This document shows, one piece after another, positions 9,956 to 20,016 of a stretch of 64,000 bases of DNA (within the stretch, counting starts at the first letter, position 1; every line of letters begins with the position of its first letter). The position numbers were made by a program, and so were the translations under genes. Origin of the DNA: Bradyrhizobium sp. Y36 (lineage in GTDB: Bacteria; Pseudomonadota; Alphaproteobacteria; Rhizobiales; Xanthobacteraceae); assembly GCF_002531575.1 (NCBI RefSeq), contig NZ_NWTI01000016.1, forward strand, positions 124,001 to 188,000, read 5' to 3'. The notes below the pieces were generated by a model. It had not been told where the DNA came from and did not search any database. It saw only the letters and a list, made by a program, of their open reading frames with translations.

Positions 9956-11626
9956 TTAGACTGTCAGCACGTGTACCAGACAGGGGGGCTTCTTGCCCCA
10001 ATGTTCGTTGATGACGGCCCGGACAGCGCGTCGCACCGACTCGCCCAAGGCGTCGGGGTCGCGGCGGCGGGCCTTCGGCAGCCCCTCGATCGTGGACATC
10101 ACGGCGTCGAAGACGATGTCGTCGAAGGGCTCGCCTGCCCGGTTCTTCTCGGGGATGCCGACCAGATCGACTTCGGGATCGTCGGCCAGCTCGCCCTGCT
10201 CGGTCATGGCGATGGCGACGAAGGCGCAGCCGGAGAAGGCCATGCGGCGGCGTTCGACCACGGCGCGGGATTTTGAATCCTCCAGGATCGTGCCGTCCTT
10301 GTAGAGACGGCCCGAGGGCACCTCGCCGACGATGCCGGGATCGCCGGGGCCGAGCTTGACGAGGTCGCCGTTGCGGCAAACCAGCACGCGCGGCACGCCG
10401 GCGGCGCGCGCGAGCTTGGCGTGCTCGTGCAGATGCAGGGCCTCGCCATGGACGGGGATCAGGAGCTGCGGCCTGGTCCAGGCGATCATGTCGCGCAGCT
10501 CGTCCCGGCGGGGATGGCCGGAGACGTGGACCAGAGCGTCGCGGTCGGTGATGATCTCGACGCCCTGCAGCACCAGATTGTTGATGATCGAGCCGACCGC
10601 CTTCTCGTTGCCGGGAATGGTGCGCGAGGAGAAGATCACGCTGTCGCCGCGGTTGAGCGTGATCTCGGGGTGGTCGTCATTGGCGATGCGTGCCAGCGCG
10701 GCGCGCGACTCGCCCTGGCTGCCAGTGCACAGCGCCAGCACCTTGTCCTGCGGCAGATGGCCGTAGACCTCGGGCGACCGGAAGTTCTGCACGCCGTCGA
10801 GATAGCCGCATTCGCGCGCGACCTGCACCACGCGCTCCATCGCGCGGCCGACCACGACGACCTCGCGGTCGGCTGCCTTCGCGGCGGCGGCGACAGCCTT
10901 GATGCGGGCGACGTTGGAGGCGAAGGTCGTGACGGCGACGCGGCCCTTGGCGGATTTCACGAGATCGATGATGGTCCGGGCGACCTCGGCTTCCGAGGGC
11001 GAGCGGCCATCCCGCACCGCATTGGTGGAATCGCCGATCAGGGCGAGCAGCCCCTCCTCGCCGAGCTCGCGCAGGCGCTTCTCGTCGGTTGGCCGCCCCA
11101 GGGTCGGGGTCGGGTCGATCTTCCAGTCGCCGGTGTGCAGCACCGTGCCGGCCGAGGTGTGGATCGCCAGCGCATGCGCCTCGGGAATCGAATGCGCGAC
11201 GGGAATGAACTCGACGTTGAACGGGCCGACGTCGATGCGGCCACCCGACGGCACCACGGTCACCGGGATCTTCGGCGCGTTGCGCTCGGCGGCGCATTTG
11301 GCCTCGAACAGCGCAGCGCTGAACTGCGTCGCATAGATCGGGCATTTCAGCTTGGGCCAGAGATCGATGATGGCGCCGAAATGGTCCTCATGGGCGTGCG
11401 TCAGCACCAGGCCCATCAGGTTCTTGCGTTCCTTCTCCAGGAAGCTGATGTCGGGCATGATCAGGTCGATGCCCGGCAGGTGCTCCTCGTCGCCGAAGGA
11501 GACGCCGAGATCGACGGCGAGCCAGGCGCGCTGCTGGCGGTTGCCGAGGCCGTAGACCGACAGGTTCATGCCGATCTCGCCGACGCCGCCGAGCGGCGCA
11601 AACACCAGTTCTTCGGGTTTTGCCAT
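9956..11626 (-). CDS. rnj: Ribonuclease J
   Basis: 556 residues from ATG at 11626, which forms a TGATG overlap with the birA stop; a GTG just before it is less likely given the GGGAG spacing. RNase J is a metallo-beta-lactamase/beta-CASP nuclease with 5'-3' exonuclease and endonuclease activity on RNA. Catalytic HAHEDH lies at residues 77-82, with SGHPRRDEL and PVHGEALHLHEHA further on. The length fits the alphaproteobacterial form. Encoding it within a complex I operon ties a global RNA-decay enzyme to respiratory gene expression. The annotation is secure. Confidence 0.95.
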   Translation of the reverse strand: MAKPEELVFAPLGGVGEIGMNLSVYGLGNRQQRAWLAVDLGVSFGDEEHLPGIDLIMPDISFLEKERKNLMGLVLTHAHEDHFGAIIDLWPKLKCPIYATQFSAALFEAKCAAERNAPKIPVTVVPSGGRIDVGPFNVEFIPVAHSIPEAHALAIHTSAGTVLHTGDWKIDPTPTLGRPTDEKRLRELGEEGLLALIGDSTNAVRDGRSPSEAEVARTIIDLVKSAKGRVAVTTFASNVARIKAVAAAAKAADREVVVVGRAMERVVQVARECGYLDGVQNFRSPEVYGHLPQDKVLALCTGSQGESRAALARIANDDHPEITLNRGDSVIFSSRTIPGNEKAVGSIINNLVLQGVEIITDRDALVHVSGHPRRDELRDMIAWTRPQLLIPVHGEALHLHEHAKLARAAGVPRVLVCRNGDLVKLGPGDPGIVGEVPSGRLYKDGTILEDSKSRAVVERRRMAFSGCAFVAIAMTEQGELADDPEVDLVGIPEKNRAGEPFDDIVFDAVMSTIEGLPKARRRDPDALGESVRRAVRAVINEHWGKKPPCLVHVLTV

Positions 11627-12432
11627 CACGCAGCTCCCACGGAGCGGACCGGGCCGAAGAATACCTCGCCCGCAGCCACCGGCACATTGCGGCCCTCGGC
11701 GGTGCGCACGATCAGGCAGCCGGTGTCGTCGATGGTGTCAAAAATGCCTTCCAGCGTCGTGGTTCCCGTGTGGATTGCGACCGGCTCGCCGAGACCGGCG
11801 GCCCGCTCCAGCCAGAGTTTTCGGATATCGGCAAAGCCACGGCCATTGTCCCAAAGGCCGCGGAATTCGACCCAGGCATCGGACAGCGCCGAGAACAGCT
11901 CCTCGGCGCTGATCTGGACGCCGAGCACGGCCAGCGAGATGGCGGGCGTCGGCGTGCCCTCGGGCGCGGCAACGACATTGGTGCCGATACCGACGACGAT
12001 GGCGAGGCGATCGCCGACGGCCTCCGCCTCGAGGCCAATGCCGACGAGCTTCTTGCCGTTCGCCAGCACGTCGTTCGGCCATTTCAGGGCGTAGCGGGGA
12101 CGGCCCTCGCCGAGGCGCAGCGCAGCTTCGAGGCTGACCTTCTCCAGCGCGGCCTCCTCGGCAAGCCCGGCGGCAAAACCGATGGTGGCGGCAACCGCAG
12201 GCGCGACGTCGAGGACCTCGAGGACGCTGGCCGCGAGATTGCCCTTTGGCGCGATCCAGGCGCGCTGGCGGCGGCCGCGGCCGGCGGTCTGCTCCGAGGT
12301 GACGAACCACATCGGGCCGCGCTCGCCGGCTCTTGCGCGTTCGATCGCCTCGGTGTTGGTCGAGCCGGTCCGTTCGAACGCCGCGAGCTTGTAGCCCGCG
12401 GCTTGTGCACGAGGACCGAGCGCGAAGGCCAT
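11626..12432 (-). CDS. birA: Biotin--[acetyl-CoA-carboxylase] ligase
   Basis: 268 residues. It activates biotin with ATP and transfers it to the lysine of biotin-carboxyl-carrier domains. GSTNTEA at residues 23-29, the biotinyl-AMP loop GRGRRQRAW at 51-59 and KWPND at 117-121 are the class markers. There is no N-terminal helix-turn-helix, so this is the monofunctional (group I) ligase and not a BirA repressor. It begins one base after the nuoN stop and ends overlapping rnj, so it is clearly inside the nuo transcript. Confidence 0.94.
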   Translation of the reverse strand: MAFALGPRAQAAGYKLAAFERTGSTNTEAIERARAGERGPMWFVTSEQTAGRGRRQRAWIAPKGNLAASVLEVLDVAPAVAATIGFAAGLAEEAALEKVSLEAALRLGEGRPRYALKWPNDVLANGKKLVGIGLEAEAVGDRLAIVVGIGTNVVAAPEGTPTPAISLAVLGVQISAEELFSALSDAWVEFRGLWDNGRGFADIRKLWLERAAGLGEPVAIHTGTTTLEGIFDTIDDTGCLIVRTAEGRNVPVAAGEVFFGPVRSVGAA

Positions 12433-12433
12433 C

Positions 12434-13870
12434 CTAGAACAGCGACTTTGCCGCGGCCGAGGCGACGCTCACCACGGGACCCGCGAACAGCGCGAACAGG
12501 ATGGTGAACAGGCCCGAAACCGCCAGCACCGTCTTCACCTCGACGCGCATCGGATCGACCTGACCGGCCGGCTCGTCGAAATACATCGTCTTGACGATGG
12601 CGAGATAATAGTAGGCTCCCACCACGCTGGAGAGCACGCCGATGACGGCGAGCGTGAACAAATTCGCCTTGATGGCCGCGACGAACACGTACCATTTGGC
12701 GAAGAAGCCGGCGAGCGGCGGAATGCCGGCCAGCGAGAACAGCAGCATCGCGAACATGAAGGCGAGCAGCGGGTTGGTCCGCGACAGGCCGGCGAAATCG
12801 CTGATCTTCTCCAAGGCCTGGCCGTTGCGCTTCATGGCGAGGATGACCGAGAACGAGCCGAGCGTCATCGCAACGTAGATCACGATGTACATCAGCACGC
12901 CCTGCGCGCCCTCGACCGTGCCCGAGGCAAGGCCGACCAGGGCAAAGCCCATGTGGCCGATCGAGGAATAGGCCATCAGGCGCTTGATGTTGGTCTGGCC
13001 GATCGCGGCGAAGGAGCCGAGCGCCATCGAGGCGATCGACACGAACACCAGGATCTGCTGCCACTGCGAGACGATGCCGGGGAAGGCGGTCAGCGTGACG
13101 CGCGTGAAGACGGCGAGCGCGGCGACCTTCGGCGCGGAAGCGAAGAAGGCGGTGACCGGGGTCGGCGCGCCCTCGTACACGTCAGGCGTCCACATGTGGA
13201 ACGGCACGGCCGAAACCTTGAAGCAGAGGCCGACGAGCAGGAAGACCAGGCCGAACACGAGGCCAACGTTCGAAACCGTCGCGGCCGCCGCGATCCCAGT
13301 GAAACTGACCGTGCCGGTGAAGCCGTAGATCAGCGAGGCGCCGTAGAGCAGCATGCCCGAGGACAGCGCACCGAGCACGAAATACTTCAGGCCGGCTTCG
13401 GTCGACTTGGCGTTGTCGCGGTTCGAGGCCGCGACGACATAGAGCGCCAGCGACATCAGCTCGAGGCCGAGATAGAGCGAGATCAAATCGCCGGCCGAGA
13501 TCAGCACCATCATGCCGAGCGTCGAGAGCAGCACCAGGATGGCGTATTCGAAGATGCGGCGCGAGGGATCGGACAGGAACTCGGTCGACAGGATCAGCGT
13601 CACCGCCGAGCCGATCAGGGCCAGGATCTTCATGAAGCGGGCGAAATCGTCGACGATGAAGTTGCCGCCGAAGGTCACCTGCTTGCCCGCGGGAAGCATG
13701 TATTCGAGCACGCCGACCACGACCAGAAGCACGACCGCCAGCGAGGTGACCGCGCTCGTGGTCCCCTGCCCGCGATAGGCGCCCAGCATCAGCAGAGCCA
13801 TGGCGCCGACCGCGAGCACGATCTCGGGCAGCACCGGCGCCAGTTGATAACCTGCAGTCTCAAAGCTCAT
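12434..13870 (-). CDS. nuoN: NADH-quinone oxidoreductase subunit N
   Basis: 478 residues; one of the three antiporter-like membrane subunits that pump protons in complex I. About 14 hydrophobic helices are visible. The family marker SLYLGLELMSLALYVVAA lies after residue 100, and the proton-channel lysine region SSIGHMGFALVGL and FKVSAVPFHMWTPDVYEGAP follow. Length is normal. It is the last nuo gene, 22 bases after nuoM and one base before birA. Confidence 0.96.
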   Translation of the reverse strand: MSFETAGYQLAPVLPEIVLAVGAMALLMLGAYRGQGTTSAVTSLAVVLLVVVGVLEYMLPAGKQVTFGGNFIVDDFARFMKILALIGSAVTLILSTEFLSDPSRRIFEYAILVLLSTLGMMVLISAGDLISLYLGLELMSLALYVVAASNRDNAKSTEAGLKYFVLGALSSGMLLYGASLIYGFTGTVSFTGIAAAATVSNVGLVFGLVFLLVGLCFKVSAVPFHMWTPDVYEGAPTPVTAFFASAPKVAALAVFTRVTLTAFPGIVSQWQQILVFVSIASMALGSFAAIGQTNIKRLMAYSSIGHMGFALVGLASGTVEGAQGVLMYIVIYVAMTLGSFSVILAMKRNGQALEKISDFAGLSRTNPLLAFMFAMLLFSLAGIPPLAGFFAKWYVFVAAIKANLFTLAVIGVLSSVVGAYYYLAIVKTMYFDEPAGQVDPMRVEVKTVLAVSGLFTILFALFAGPVVSVASAAAKSLF

Positions 13871-13892
13871 GGCGATATCCTGACCTGCCCGA

Positions 13893-15401
13893 TCACTGGA
13901 GCAGTGCGGCGGCCTTCACGGCCGTCACAGCGGTGTTGTAGTTGTTGACGAGTTGCTGAACCGAGGCAGCCGACATGTCGAGCACCGGCTTCGGATAGAC
14001 ACCGAACAGGATCGTCAGCGCGATCATCGGGAACAGCGTCAGGCACTCACGGAAGGTGAGATCCTTCATGCTCGCGAGCGACGGCTTGACCAGCGCTCCG
14101 AACACGACCTTGCGGTAGAGCCACAGCGCATAGGCCGCCGACAGGATCACGCCGAAGGTGGCGAAGAACGCGGTCGGGATCGAGACCTTGAAGGTCCCGA
14201 GCAGCGTCATGAACTCGCCGACGAAGCCAGAGGTGCCGGGCAGACCGACATTGGCCATGGTGAAGATCATGAAGGTCATCGCATAGAGCGGCATCCGGTT
14301 GACGAGGCCGCCATAGGCCGCGATTTCGCGGGTGTGCAGGCGGTCGTAGACGACGCCGACGCAAAGGAACAGCGCGCCGGAGACGATGCCGTGCGAGATC
14401 ATCTGGAACACGCCGCCGGCGACGCCCTGCATGGTGCCGGCGAAGATGCCCATGGTGACGAAGCCCATATGCGCAACGGACGAGTACGCGATCAGCTTCT
14501 TCATGTCCTCCTGCATCAACGCCACCAGCGAGGTGTAGATGATGGCGATGGCCGAGAGCGTGAACACGAACGGGGCGAAGTCGTGCGAGGCCAGCGGGAA
14601 CATCGGCAGCGAGAAGCGCAGGAAGCCGTAACCACCCATCTTCAAGAGGATCGCGGCCAGAACCACCGAGCCGGCCGTGGGCGCCTCGACGTGCGCGTCG
14701 GGCAGCCAGGTGTGCACCGGCCACATCGGCATCTTCACCGCGAACGAGGCGAAGAAGGCCAGCCACGCCCAGGTCTGAAGGTTCCGCGGCACGGCGGTGT
14801 GCATCAGGGTCGGGATGTCCGTGGTGCCGCCGTTCCAGTACAGCGCCATGATGGCGAGCAGCATCAGGACCGAGCCGAGCAGCGTGTAGAGGAAGAACTT
14901 GAACGACGCGTAGACCCGGCGCGGACCGCCCCAGACGCCGATGATCAGGAACATCGGGATCAGGCCGCCCTCGAAGAACAGATAGAACAGCACGAGATCG
15001 AGCGCCGAAAAGGTGCCGATCATCAGCGTTTCCAGGATCAGGAACGCCATCATGTATTCGCGGACGCGGTTGGTGATCGCCTTCCAGCTCGCGATGATGC
15101 AGAACGGCATCACGGCGGTGGTGAGGATCACCAGCGGCAGCGAAATGCCGTCGACGCCCATGTGGTAGGTGATGCCGGTGGCGAGCCAGTTCGCCTTCTC
15201 GACGAACTGGAAGTCGGGATTGGTCGGGTCGAAGCGCATGACCAGGATCACCGACACCGCGAAGGTGATCAGTGTGGTCCAGAGCGCGATCCAGCGCGAG
15301 TTGCGCTTGGCCGCTTCGTCATCGCCGCGGCTGAGATAGACGATCAGCGCGCCGACCAGCGGCAGGAACGTCGTGACCGAAAGAATGGGCCAGGTCGTCA
15401 T
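13893..15401 (-). CDS. nuoM: NADH-quinone oxidoreductase subunit M
   Basis: 502 residues, a proton-pumping antiporter-like subunit in the distal membrane arm of complex I. Typical motifs are [20 protein letters not shown] (with the channel glutamate), [20 protein letters not shown], and [18 protein letters not shown]. The ATG lies immediately next to the nuoL stop with no spacer, so translation is coupled. Nothing unusual in length or motifs. Confidence 0.96.
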   Translation of the reverse strand: MTTWPILSVTTFLPLVGALIVYLSRGDDEAAKRNSRWIALWTTLITFAVSVILVMRFDPTNPDFQFVEKANWLATGITYHMGVDGISLPLVILTTAVMPFCIIASWKAITNRVREYMMAFLILETLMIGTFSALDLVLFYLFFEGGLIPMFLIIGVWGGPRRVYASFKFFLYTLLGSVLMLLAIMALYWNGGTTDIPTLMHTAVPRNLQTWAWLAFFASFAVKMPMWPVHTWLPDAHVEAPTAGSVVLAAILLKMGGYGFLRFSLPMFPLASHDFAPFVFTLSAIAIIYTSLVALMQEDMKKLIAYSSVAHMGFVTMGIFAGTMQGVAGGVFQMISHGIVSGALFLCVGVVYDRLHTREIAAYGGLVNRMPLYAMTFMIFTMANVGLPGTSGFVGEFMTLLGTFKVSIPTAFFATFGVILSAAYALWLYRKVVFGALVKPSLASMKDLTFRECLTLFPMIALTILFGVYPKPVLDMSAASVQQLVNNYNTAVTAVKAAALLQ

Positions 15402-17480
15402 TTACTGGCCTCCAAAGCCGAACATGAACCAGGTGATCAGGCCGGCGGCACCGATCAGCATGGCAAAGGCGTAGTGATAGAGATAGCCGGTCTGGATCTT
15501 CACGACGTTGCGGGTGACGTCCAGCACGCGAGCGGAGACGCCGTCGGGGCCGAAGCCGTCGATGATGAAGCCGTCGCCCTTCTTCCAGAGCTGATAGCCG
15601 ATCCACTTCGCCGGACGGACGAAGATGAGGTCGTAGAGCTCGTCGAAGTACCATTTGTTGAGCAGGAACTGGTACAGCATCGGCTGCGTCTTCGCGAGCT
15701 CGACCGGCAGGTAGGGCCGGCGGATGTAGAACAGGTACGAGACGAGGAAGCCCAGCACCATCATCACCGTCGGCAGGAAGGCGATGTGCTCGGGGATGTG
15801 GTGCATCTCCTCGATGATGTGCGGGTTCATCTTCACGGACTCGCGGAAGAACTCCTCGACGCCGTGACCGGCGAACAGCTCCTTGAACGGCAAGCCGGCA
15901 ACGAACGAGCCGACCGCGAGCACGCCGATCGGGATCAGGATCCAGAGTGGAGCCTCATGCGCAGCCTCGTAATGATGCTCGTCATGCGGCTCGCCGTGGA
16001 AGGTCTTGAAGATCAGGCGCCAGGAGTAGAACGAGGTCAGGCCCGCTGCGACGATCGTCATCAGGAAGCCGTACGTCGCGAACGGATTGTGCGAGGCGTA
16101 GGCCGCTTCGATGATCGCGTCCTTGGAGAAGTAGCCAGCCGTGAGCGGAAAACCGGTCAGCGCCAGCGTACCCACCACCATCACCGCATAGGTGTAGGGG
16201 ATCTTCTTCCAGAGCCCGCCCATGTTGCGGATGTCCTGCTCGTGGTGCATCGCGTAGATCACCGAGCCGGAGCCTAGGAACAGCAGCGCCTTGAAGAAGG
16301 CGTGCGTGAACAAATGGAACATGCCGACCGAATAGGCCCCTGCCCCCATCGCCACGAACATGTAGCCGAGCTGCGAACAGGTCGAGTAGGCGACGATGCG
16401 CTTGATGTCGTTCTGGACCAGGCCGATCGTGGCCGCGAAGAACGCGGTGGTGGCACCGAAGAACATCACGACGGCCTGCGCGTTCGGGGCGAGCTCGAAC
16501 AGCGGCGACAGGCGCGCCACCATGAACACGCCCGCGGTGACCATGGTCGCCGCGTGGATCAGCGCGGAGACCGGGGTCGGGCCTTCCATCGCGTCCGGCA
16601 ACCAGGTGTGCAGCAGGAACTGCGCCGACTTGCCCATCGCGCCCATGAACAGCAGCAGGCAGGTCAGGGTCAGCGCATCGGCATGCCAGCCGAGGAAGTC
16701 GATGGTCTTGCCGGTGAGACCGGGCGCGGCATGGAAGATCGTCTCGAAATCAGTCGAGCTGGTCAGCAGAAAGATCGCGAAGATGCCGAGCGCAAAACCA
16801 AAGTCGCCGACGCGGTTGACCACGAAGGCCTTGATGGCGGCCGCGTTCGCCGACGGCTTCTGGTACCAGAAGCCGATCAGCAGGTAGCTCGCCAGACCCA
16901 CGCCTTCCCAGCCGAAGAACAGCTGCACGAGGTTGTCCGCGGTCACCAGCATCAGCATGGCGAAGGTGAACAGGCTGAGATAACCGAAGAAGCGCGGACG
17001 GTTCGGATCCTCGTCCATGTAGCCGATGGAATAGAGGTGCACGAGCGAAGACACGGTCGTCACCACCACCAGCATCACGGCGGTGAGCGTGTCGACGCGC
17101 AGCGTCCACCAGACCTGGAGGTCGCCGGAGAAGATGAAAGGCAGCAGCTGGATGCGGGTGTCGTGGTGCATGAAGCCGACATCGACCAGCGTCATCCAGG
17201 ACAATGCCGCCGAGACGAACAGCAGCGCGGTCGTGATCAGCTCGGCAGCACGCGAGCCGGCCGCGGGCGGCTCGGTCGGGCCGTGACCGTGATCGTCGTG
17301 ACCATGATCGTCATGTCCATGTGCGTCATGAGCCGCCGACGCGTGCGCGTCGCCATGGCCGTGGTCGCCGTGATGATCGAGCTCGTCGCCCGAGGGGTTG
17401 CGGGCATGCGCGCCGGCGAGGGCAATGAGCCCCGCCAGAATGGCGCCCAGCAGAGGCAGGAAAACGATTGCCTGAACCAT
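15402..17480 (-). CDS. nuoL: NADH-quinone oxidoreductase subunit L with a His/Asp-rich loop
   Basis: 692 residues, the most distal proton-pumping subunit, ending in the long lateral helix. Core motifs include [39 protein letters not shown] and [16 protein letters not shown]. The oddity is the loop between the first two helices, residues about 25-67. It carries roughly 13 histidines alternating with Asp and Gly (for example [17 protein letters not shown]), where most NuoL proteins have a short linker. The nuoK stop is 8 bases upstream of its ATG. Confidence 0.95.
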   Translation of the reverse strand: MVQAIVFLPLLGAILAGLIALAGAHARNPSGDELDHHGDHGHGDAHASAAHDAHGHDDHGHDDHGHGPTEPPAAGSRAAELITTALLFVSAALSWMTLVDVGFMHHDTRIQLLPFIFSGDLQVWWTLRVDTLTAVMLVVVTTVSSLVHLYSIGYMDEDPNRPRFFGYLSLFTFAMLMLVTADNLVQLFFGWEGVGLASYLLIGFWYQKPSANAAAIKAFVVNRVGDFGFALGIFAIFLLTSSTDFETIFHAAPGLTGKTIDFLGWHADALTLTCLLLFMGAMGKSAQFLLHTWLPDAMEGPTPVSALIHAATMVTAGVFMVARLSPLFELAPNAQAVVMFFGATTAFFAATIGLVQNDIKRIVAYSTCSQLGYMFVAMGAGAYSVGMFHLFTHAFFKALLFLGSGSVIYAMHHEQDIRNMGGLWKKIPYTYAVMVVGTLALTGFPLTAGYFSKDAIIEAAYASHNPFATYGFLMTIVAAGLTSFYSWRLIFKTFHGEPHDEHHYEAAHEAPLWILIPIGVLAVGSFVAGLPFKELFAGHGVEEFFRESVKMNPHIIEEMHHIPEHIAFLPTVMMVLGFLVSYLFYIRRPYLPVELAKTQPMLYQFLLNKWYFDELYDLIFVRPAKWIGYQLWKKGDGFIIDGFGPDGVSARVLDVTRNVVKIQTGYLYHYAFAMLIGAAGLITWFMFGFGGQ

Positions 17481-17488
17481 TTGAGAGC

Positions 17489-17797
17489 TCAGCCCTTCAT
17501 CAGATTGACGTCCTCAACCGCGATCGAGCCGCGGTTGCGGAAATAGACCACCAGGATGGCGAGACCGATCGCGGCTTCCGCAGCCGCGACCGTCAGCACC
17601 AGCAGCGCGAAGACCTGGCCGACGATGTCGCCGAGGAAGGTCGAGAAAGCCACGAGGTTGATGTTGACCGAGAGCAGGATCAGCTCGATCGACATCAGGA
17701 TGACGATGATGTTCTTGCGGTTCAGGAAGATGCCGAGGATCCCGAGCGTGAACAGGATCGCGCCGACCGCCAGGTAATGTCCGAGCCCGATCGTCAT
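17489..17797 (-). CDS. nuoK: NADH-quinone oxidoreductase subunit K
   Basis: 102 residues starting [12 protein letters not shown]. This ATG forms a 4-base ATGA overlap with the nuoJ stop, which fixes the start against an upstream GTG-type alternative. Three helices are visible. The conserved membrane glutamates of the E-channel lie in [15 protein letters not shown] and [13 protein letters not shown]. It belongs to the proton-translocating membrane arm of complex I. Confidence 0.96.
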   Translation of the reverse strand: MTIGLGHYLAVGAILFTLGILGIFLNRKNIIVILMSIELILLSVNINLVAFSTFLGDIVGQVFALLVLTVAAAEAAIGLAILVVYFRNRGSIAVEDVNLMKG

Positions 17798-18432
17798 TTC
17801 ACCCACTCCGCCGCATCGGCATCCGAGAGCCCCTGCCCCGGCGCCACCTTGCGCATCGCCATCGCCATGTCGGGCGTGCGCGCGTTCTGAACGTTGATGT
17901 CCTGCCGCTTCACGCTGGCCTTGTGGCGCAGCGTCAGCACGATGGCGCCGATCATGGCGACCAGCAGCACCATGCCCGAGAGCTGGAAGTAGTGGATATA
18001 CTTCGTATAGAGCACGAGCCCGAGCGCCTCGGTGTTGGAGACGTTGGTCGGGATCGCCGCCGTGATCGTCTTGGAGACGCCGGGGTTGATGACCCAGAAG
18101 CCGACGGTGAGCAGCAGCTCGAACAGGAAGATGCCGCCGATCACCAGGCCGACCGGCAGATATTCGATGAAGCCCTCGCGCAGCTCGAGGAAGTCGACGT
18201 CGAGCATCATGATCACGAACAGGAACAGCACCGCGACCGCGCCGACATAGACGACGATCAGCATCATGCCGAGGAACTCGGCGCCCATCAGCACGAACAG
18301 GCCGGAGGCGTTGACGAAGGCCAGGATCAGGTACAGCACGGAGTGCACGGGATTGCGCGAGACAATCACCATGACCGCCGAGGCGACGCAGACGCCGGCG
18401 AAAAGATAGAAGAACAGCGCGGGAAGGATCAT
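17794..18432 (-). CDS. nuoJ: NADH-quinone oxidoreductase subunit J
   Basis: 212 residues with five hydrophobic helices. [20 protein letters not shown], with the pi-bulge tyrosine/glycine segment of TM3 that couples quinone reduction to pumping, is clearly present. The C-terminal 45 residues are hydrophilic and longer than in enterobacteria, as is usual in alphaproteobacteria. It overlaps nuoK by 4 bases and starts 9 bases after the nuoI stop. Confidence 0.95.
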   Translation of the reverse strand: MILPALFFYLFAGVCVASAVMVIVSRNPVHSVLYLILAFVNASGLFVLMGAEFLGMMLIVVYVGAVAVLFLFVIMMLDVDFLELREGFIEYLPVGLVIGGIFLFELLLTVGFWVINPGVSKTITAAIPTNVSNTEALGLVLYTKYIHYFQLSGMVLLVAMIGAIVLTLRHKASVKRQDINVQNARTPDMAMAMRKVAPGQGLSDADAAEWVK

Positions 18433-18441
18433 GCTCTTATC

Positions 18442-18936
18442 TCACCGGTACGGCGCGTCGAGCTCGATCGCCTTCGCGATCTCGCGTTCCCAGCGGTCGC
18501 CATTGGCGAGCAGCTTGGCCTTGTCATAGAACAGTTCCTCGCGGGTCTCGGTCGCGAACTCGAAGTTCGGGCCTTCGACGATGGCGTCCACAGGACAGGC
18601 CTCCTGGCAGAGGCCGCAATAGATGCACTTCACCATGTCGATGTCGTAGCGCACGGTGCGGCGGGTGCCGTCGTTGCGGCGCGGGCCGGCCTCGATGGTG
18701 ATGGCCTGCGCCGGGCAAACCGCCTCGCACAGCTTGCAGGCGATGCAGCGCTCTTCGCCGTTCGGATAGCGGCGCAGCGCATGCTCGCCGCGGAAGCGCG
18801 GGGAAATCGGTCCCTTCTCGAACGGATAGTTGAGCGTCGGCTTCGGCTGGAAGAAATAGCGCATGGCGAGGAAGAACGCCGAGACGAATTCCGACAACAG
18901 AAGCGAGCGTGCAGTGGCGTTGACGTTGATACCCAT
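18442..18936 (-). CDS. nuoI: NADH-quinone oxidoreductase subunit I
   Basis: 164 residues; the ferredoxin-like subunit carrying clusters N6a and N6b that pass electrons towards N2. Two complete four-cysteine motifs are visible, [12 protein letters not shown] and [12 protein letters not shown]. The start at [17 protein letters not shown] is the first ATG after the nuoH stop, 8 bases away; the frame is open further upstream, but that would overlap all of nuoH. Length and motifs match the family. Confidence 0.96.
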   Translation of the reverse strand: MGINVNATARSLLLSEFVSAFFLAMRYFFQPKPTLNYPFEKGPISPRFRGEHALRRYPNGEERCIACKLCEAVCPAQAITIEAGPRRNDGTRRTVRYDIDMVKCIYCGLCQEACPVDAIVEGPNFEFATETREELFYDKAKLLANGDRWEREIAKAIELDAPYR

Positions 18937-18944
18937 GACAGCCC

Positions 18945-20012
18945 TCACTTCGGCGCGATGCCGGCGAAATGCAGCACACCGGCCACCACGATGACCATCG
19001 CCAGCGACAGCGGCAGGAACACCTTCCAGCCGAGACGCATCAGTTGGTCGTAGCGGTAGCGCGGCACGATCGCCTTTGCCATCGCGAACAGGAAGAACAT
19101 GAAGAAGACTTTGAGCGAGAACCAGATGATCCCCGGCACCCAGTTGAAGGGCGGCAGGTCCACCGGCGGCAGCCAGCCTCCGAGGAACAGGATCGTGGCC
19201 ATCGCGCACATCGTGACGATGGCGACATACTCGCCGAGCATGAACAGCAGATACGGCGTCGAGCCGTACTCGACCATGAAGCCGGCGACCAGCTCGGATT
19301 CCGCCTCGACGAGGTCGAAGGGCGGGCGGTTGGTCTCCGCCAGCGCCGAGACGTAGAACACCACGAACATCGGGAACAGCGGCCAGACATACCAGTTCAG
19401 GATGGTGAGCTGCGGCAACCCGATCAGGCTGGCGAGACCGCGCACGTGCTGGGCCTCGACCACGGCGGAGAGGTTCAGCGTGCCGGCGCAGAGCAGCACC
19501 GTGATGATGACGAAGCCGATCGAGACTTCGTAGGACACCATCTGCGCCGCCGAGCGCAGCGCGGCCAGGAACGGATATTTCGAGTTCGACGACCAGCCGG
19601 CCATGATGATGCCGTAGATCGACAGCGACGAGATCGCGAAGATGAAGAGGATGCCGACATTGATGTCGGAGATCACCCAGCCGAGATTGGTCGGGATCAC
19701 CGCCCAGGCCGCGAGCGCGAGCACGCACGAGACCAGCGGCGCCAGCAGGAACACGCCCTTGTTGGCGCCGGCCGGGATGATCGGCTCCTTCAGCACGAAC
19801 TTCAGGAGGTCCGCGAAGGATTGCAGCAGGCCCCAAGGGCCGACCACGTTCGGGCCGCGGCGGATCTGCACCGCCGCCCAGATCTTGCGGTCGGCGAGCA
19901 GGATGTAGGCGATCGCCACCAACAGGACGACGAGCACCAGCACGCTCTCCGCGACCATGATGATCAGCGGCCAGAGGAACCCGGTCCAGAATGCGCTTTC
20001 GAAAAATTCCAT
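18945..20012 (-). CDS. nuoH: NADH-quinone oxidoreductase subunit H
   Basis: 355 residues, the membrane subunit that forms much of the quinone-binding chamber with NuoB and NuoD. Eight hydrophobic helices are seen. Conserved family stretches are [20 protein letters not shown] at the N-terminal side and [20 protein letters not shown] in the middle, the latter holding the acidic residues thought to couple quinone chemistry to the proton channels. It follows nuoG with a 4-base gap. Confidence 0.96.
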   Translation of the reverse strand: MEFFESAFWTGFLWPLIIMVAESVLVLVVLLVAIAYILLADRKIWAAVQIRRGPNVVGPWGLLQSFADLLKFVLKEPIIPAGANKGVFLLAPLVSCVLALAAWAVIPTNLGWVISDINVGILFIFAISSLSIYGIIMAGWSSNSKYPFLAALRSAAQMVSYEVSIGFVIITVLLCAGTLNLSAVVEAQHVRGLASLIGLPQLTILNWYVWPLFPMFVVFYVSALAETNRPPFDLVEAESELVAGFMVEYGSTPYLLFMLGEYVAIVTMCAMATILFLGGWLPPVDLPPFNWVPGIIWFSLKVFFMFFLFAMAKAIVPRYRYDQLMRLGWKVFLPLSLAMVIVVAGVLHFAGIAPK

Positions 20013-20016
20013 CAGC

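Noticed and set aside
11626-11629. GTG start for RNase J at 11629
   Set aside because: ATG at 11626 is adjacent, has better GGGAG spacing and matches the family N-terminus MAKPEELVF.
13953-16277. A 774-codon open frame opposite nuoM and nuoL
   Set aside because: Composition (runs of Arg, Glu, His, Gln) is that of an antisense shadow, and both nuo genes on the other strand are complete.
17270-17400. Repeats in nuoL as a mobile or CRISPR element
   Set aside because: They stay in frame and encode a His/Asp-rich loop of NuoL.
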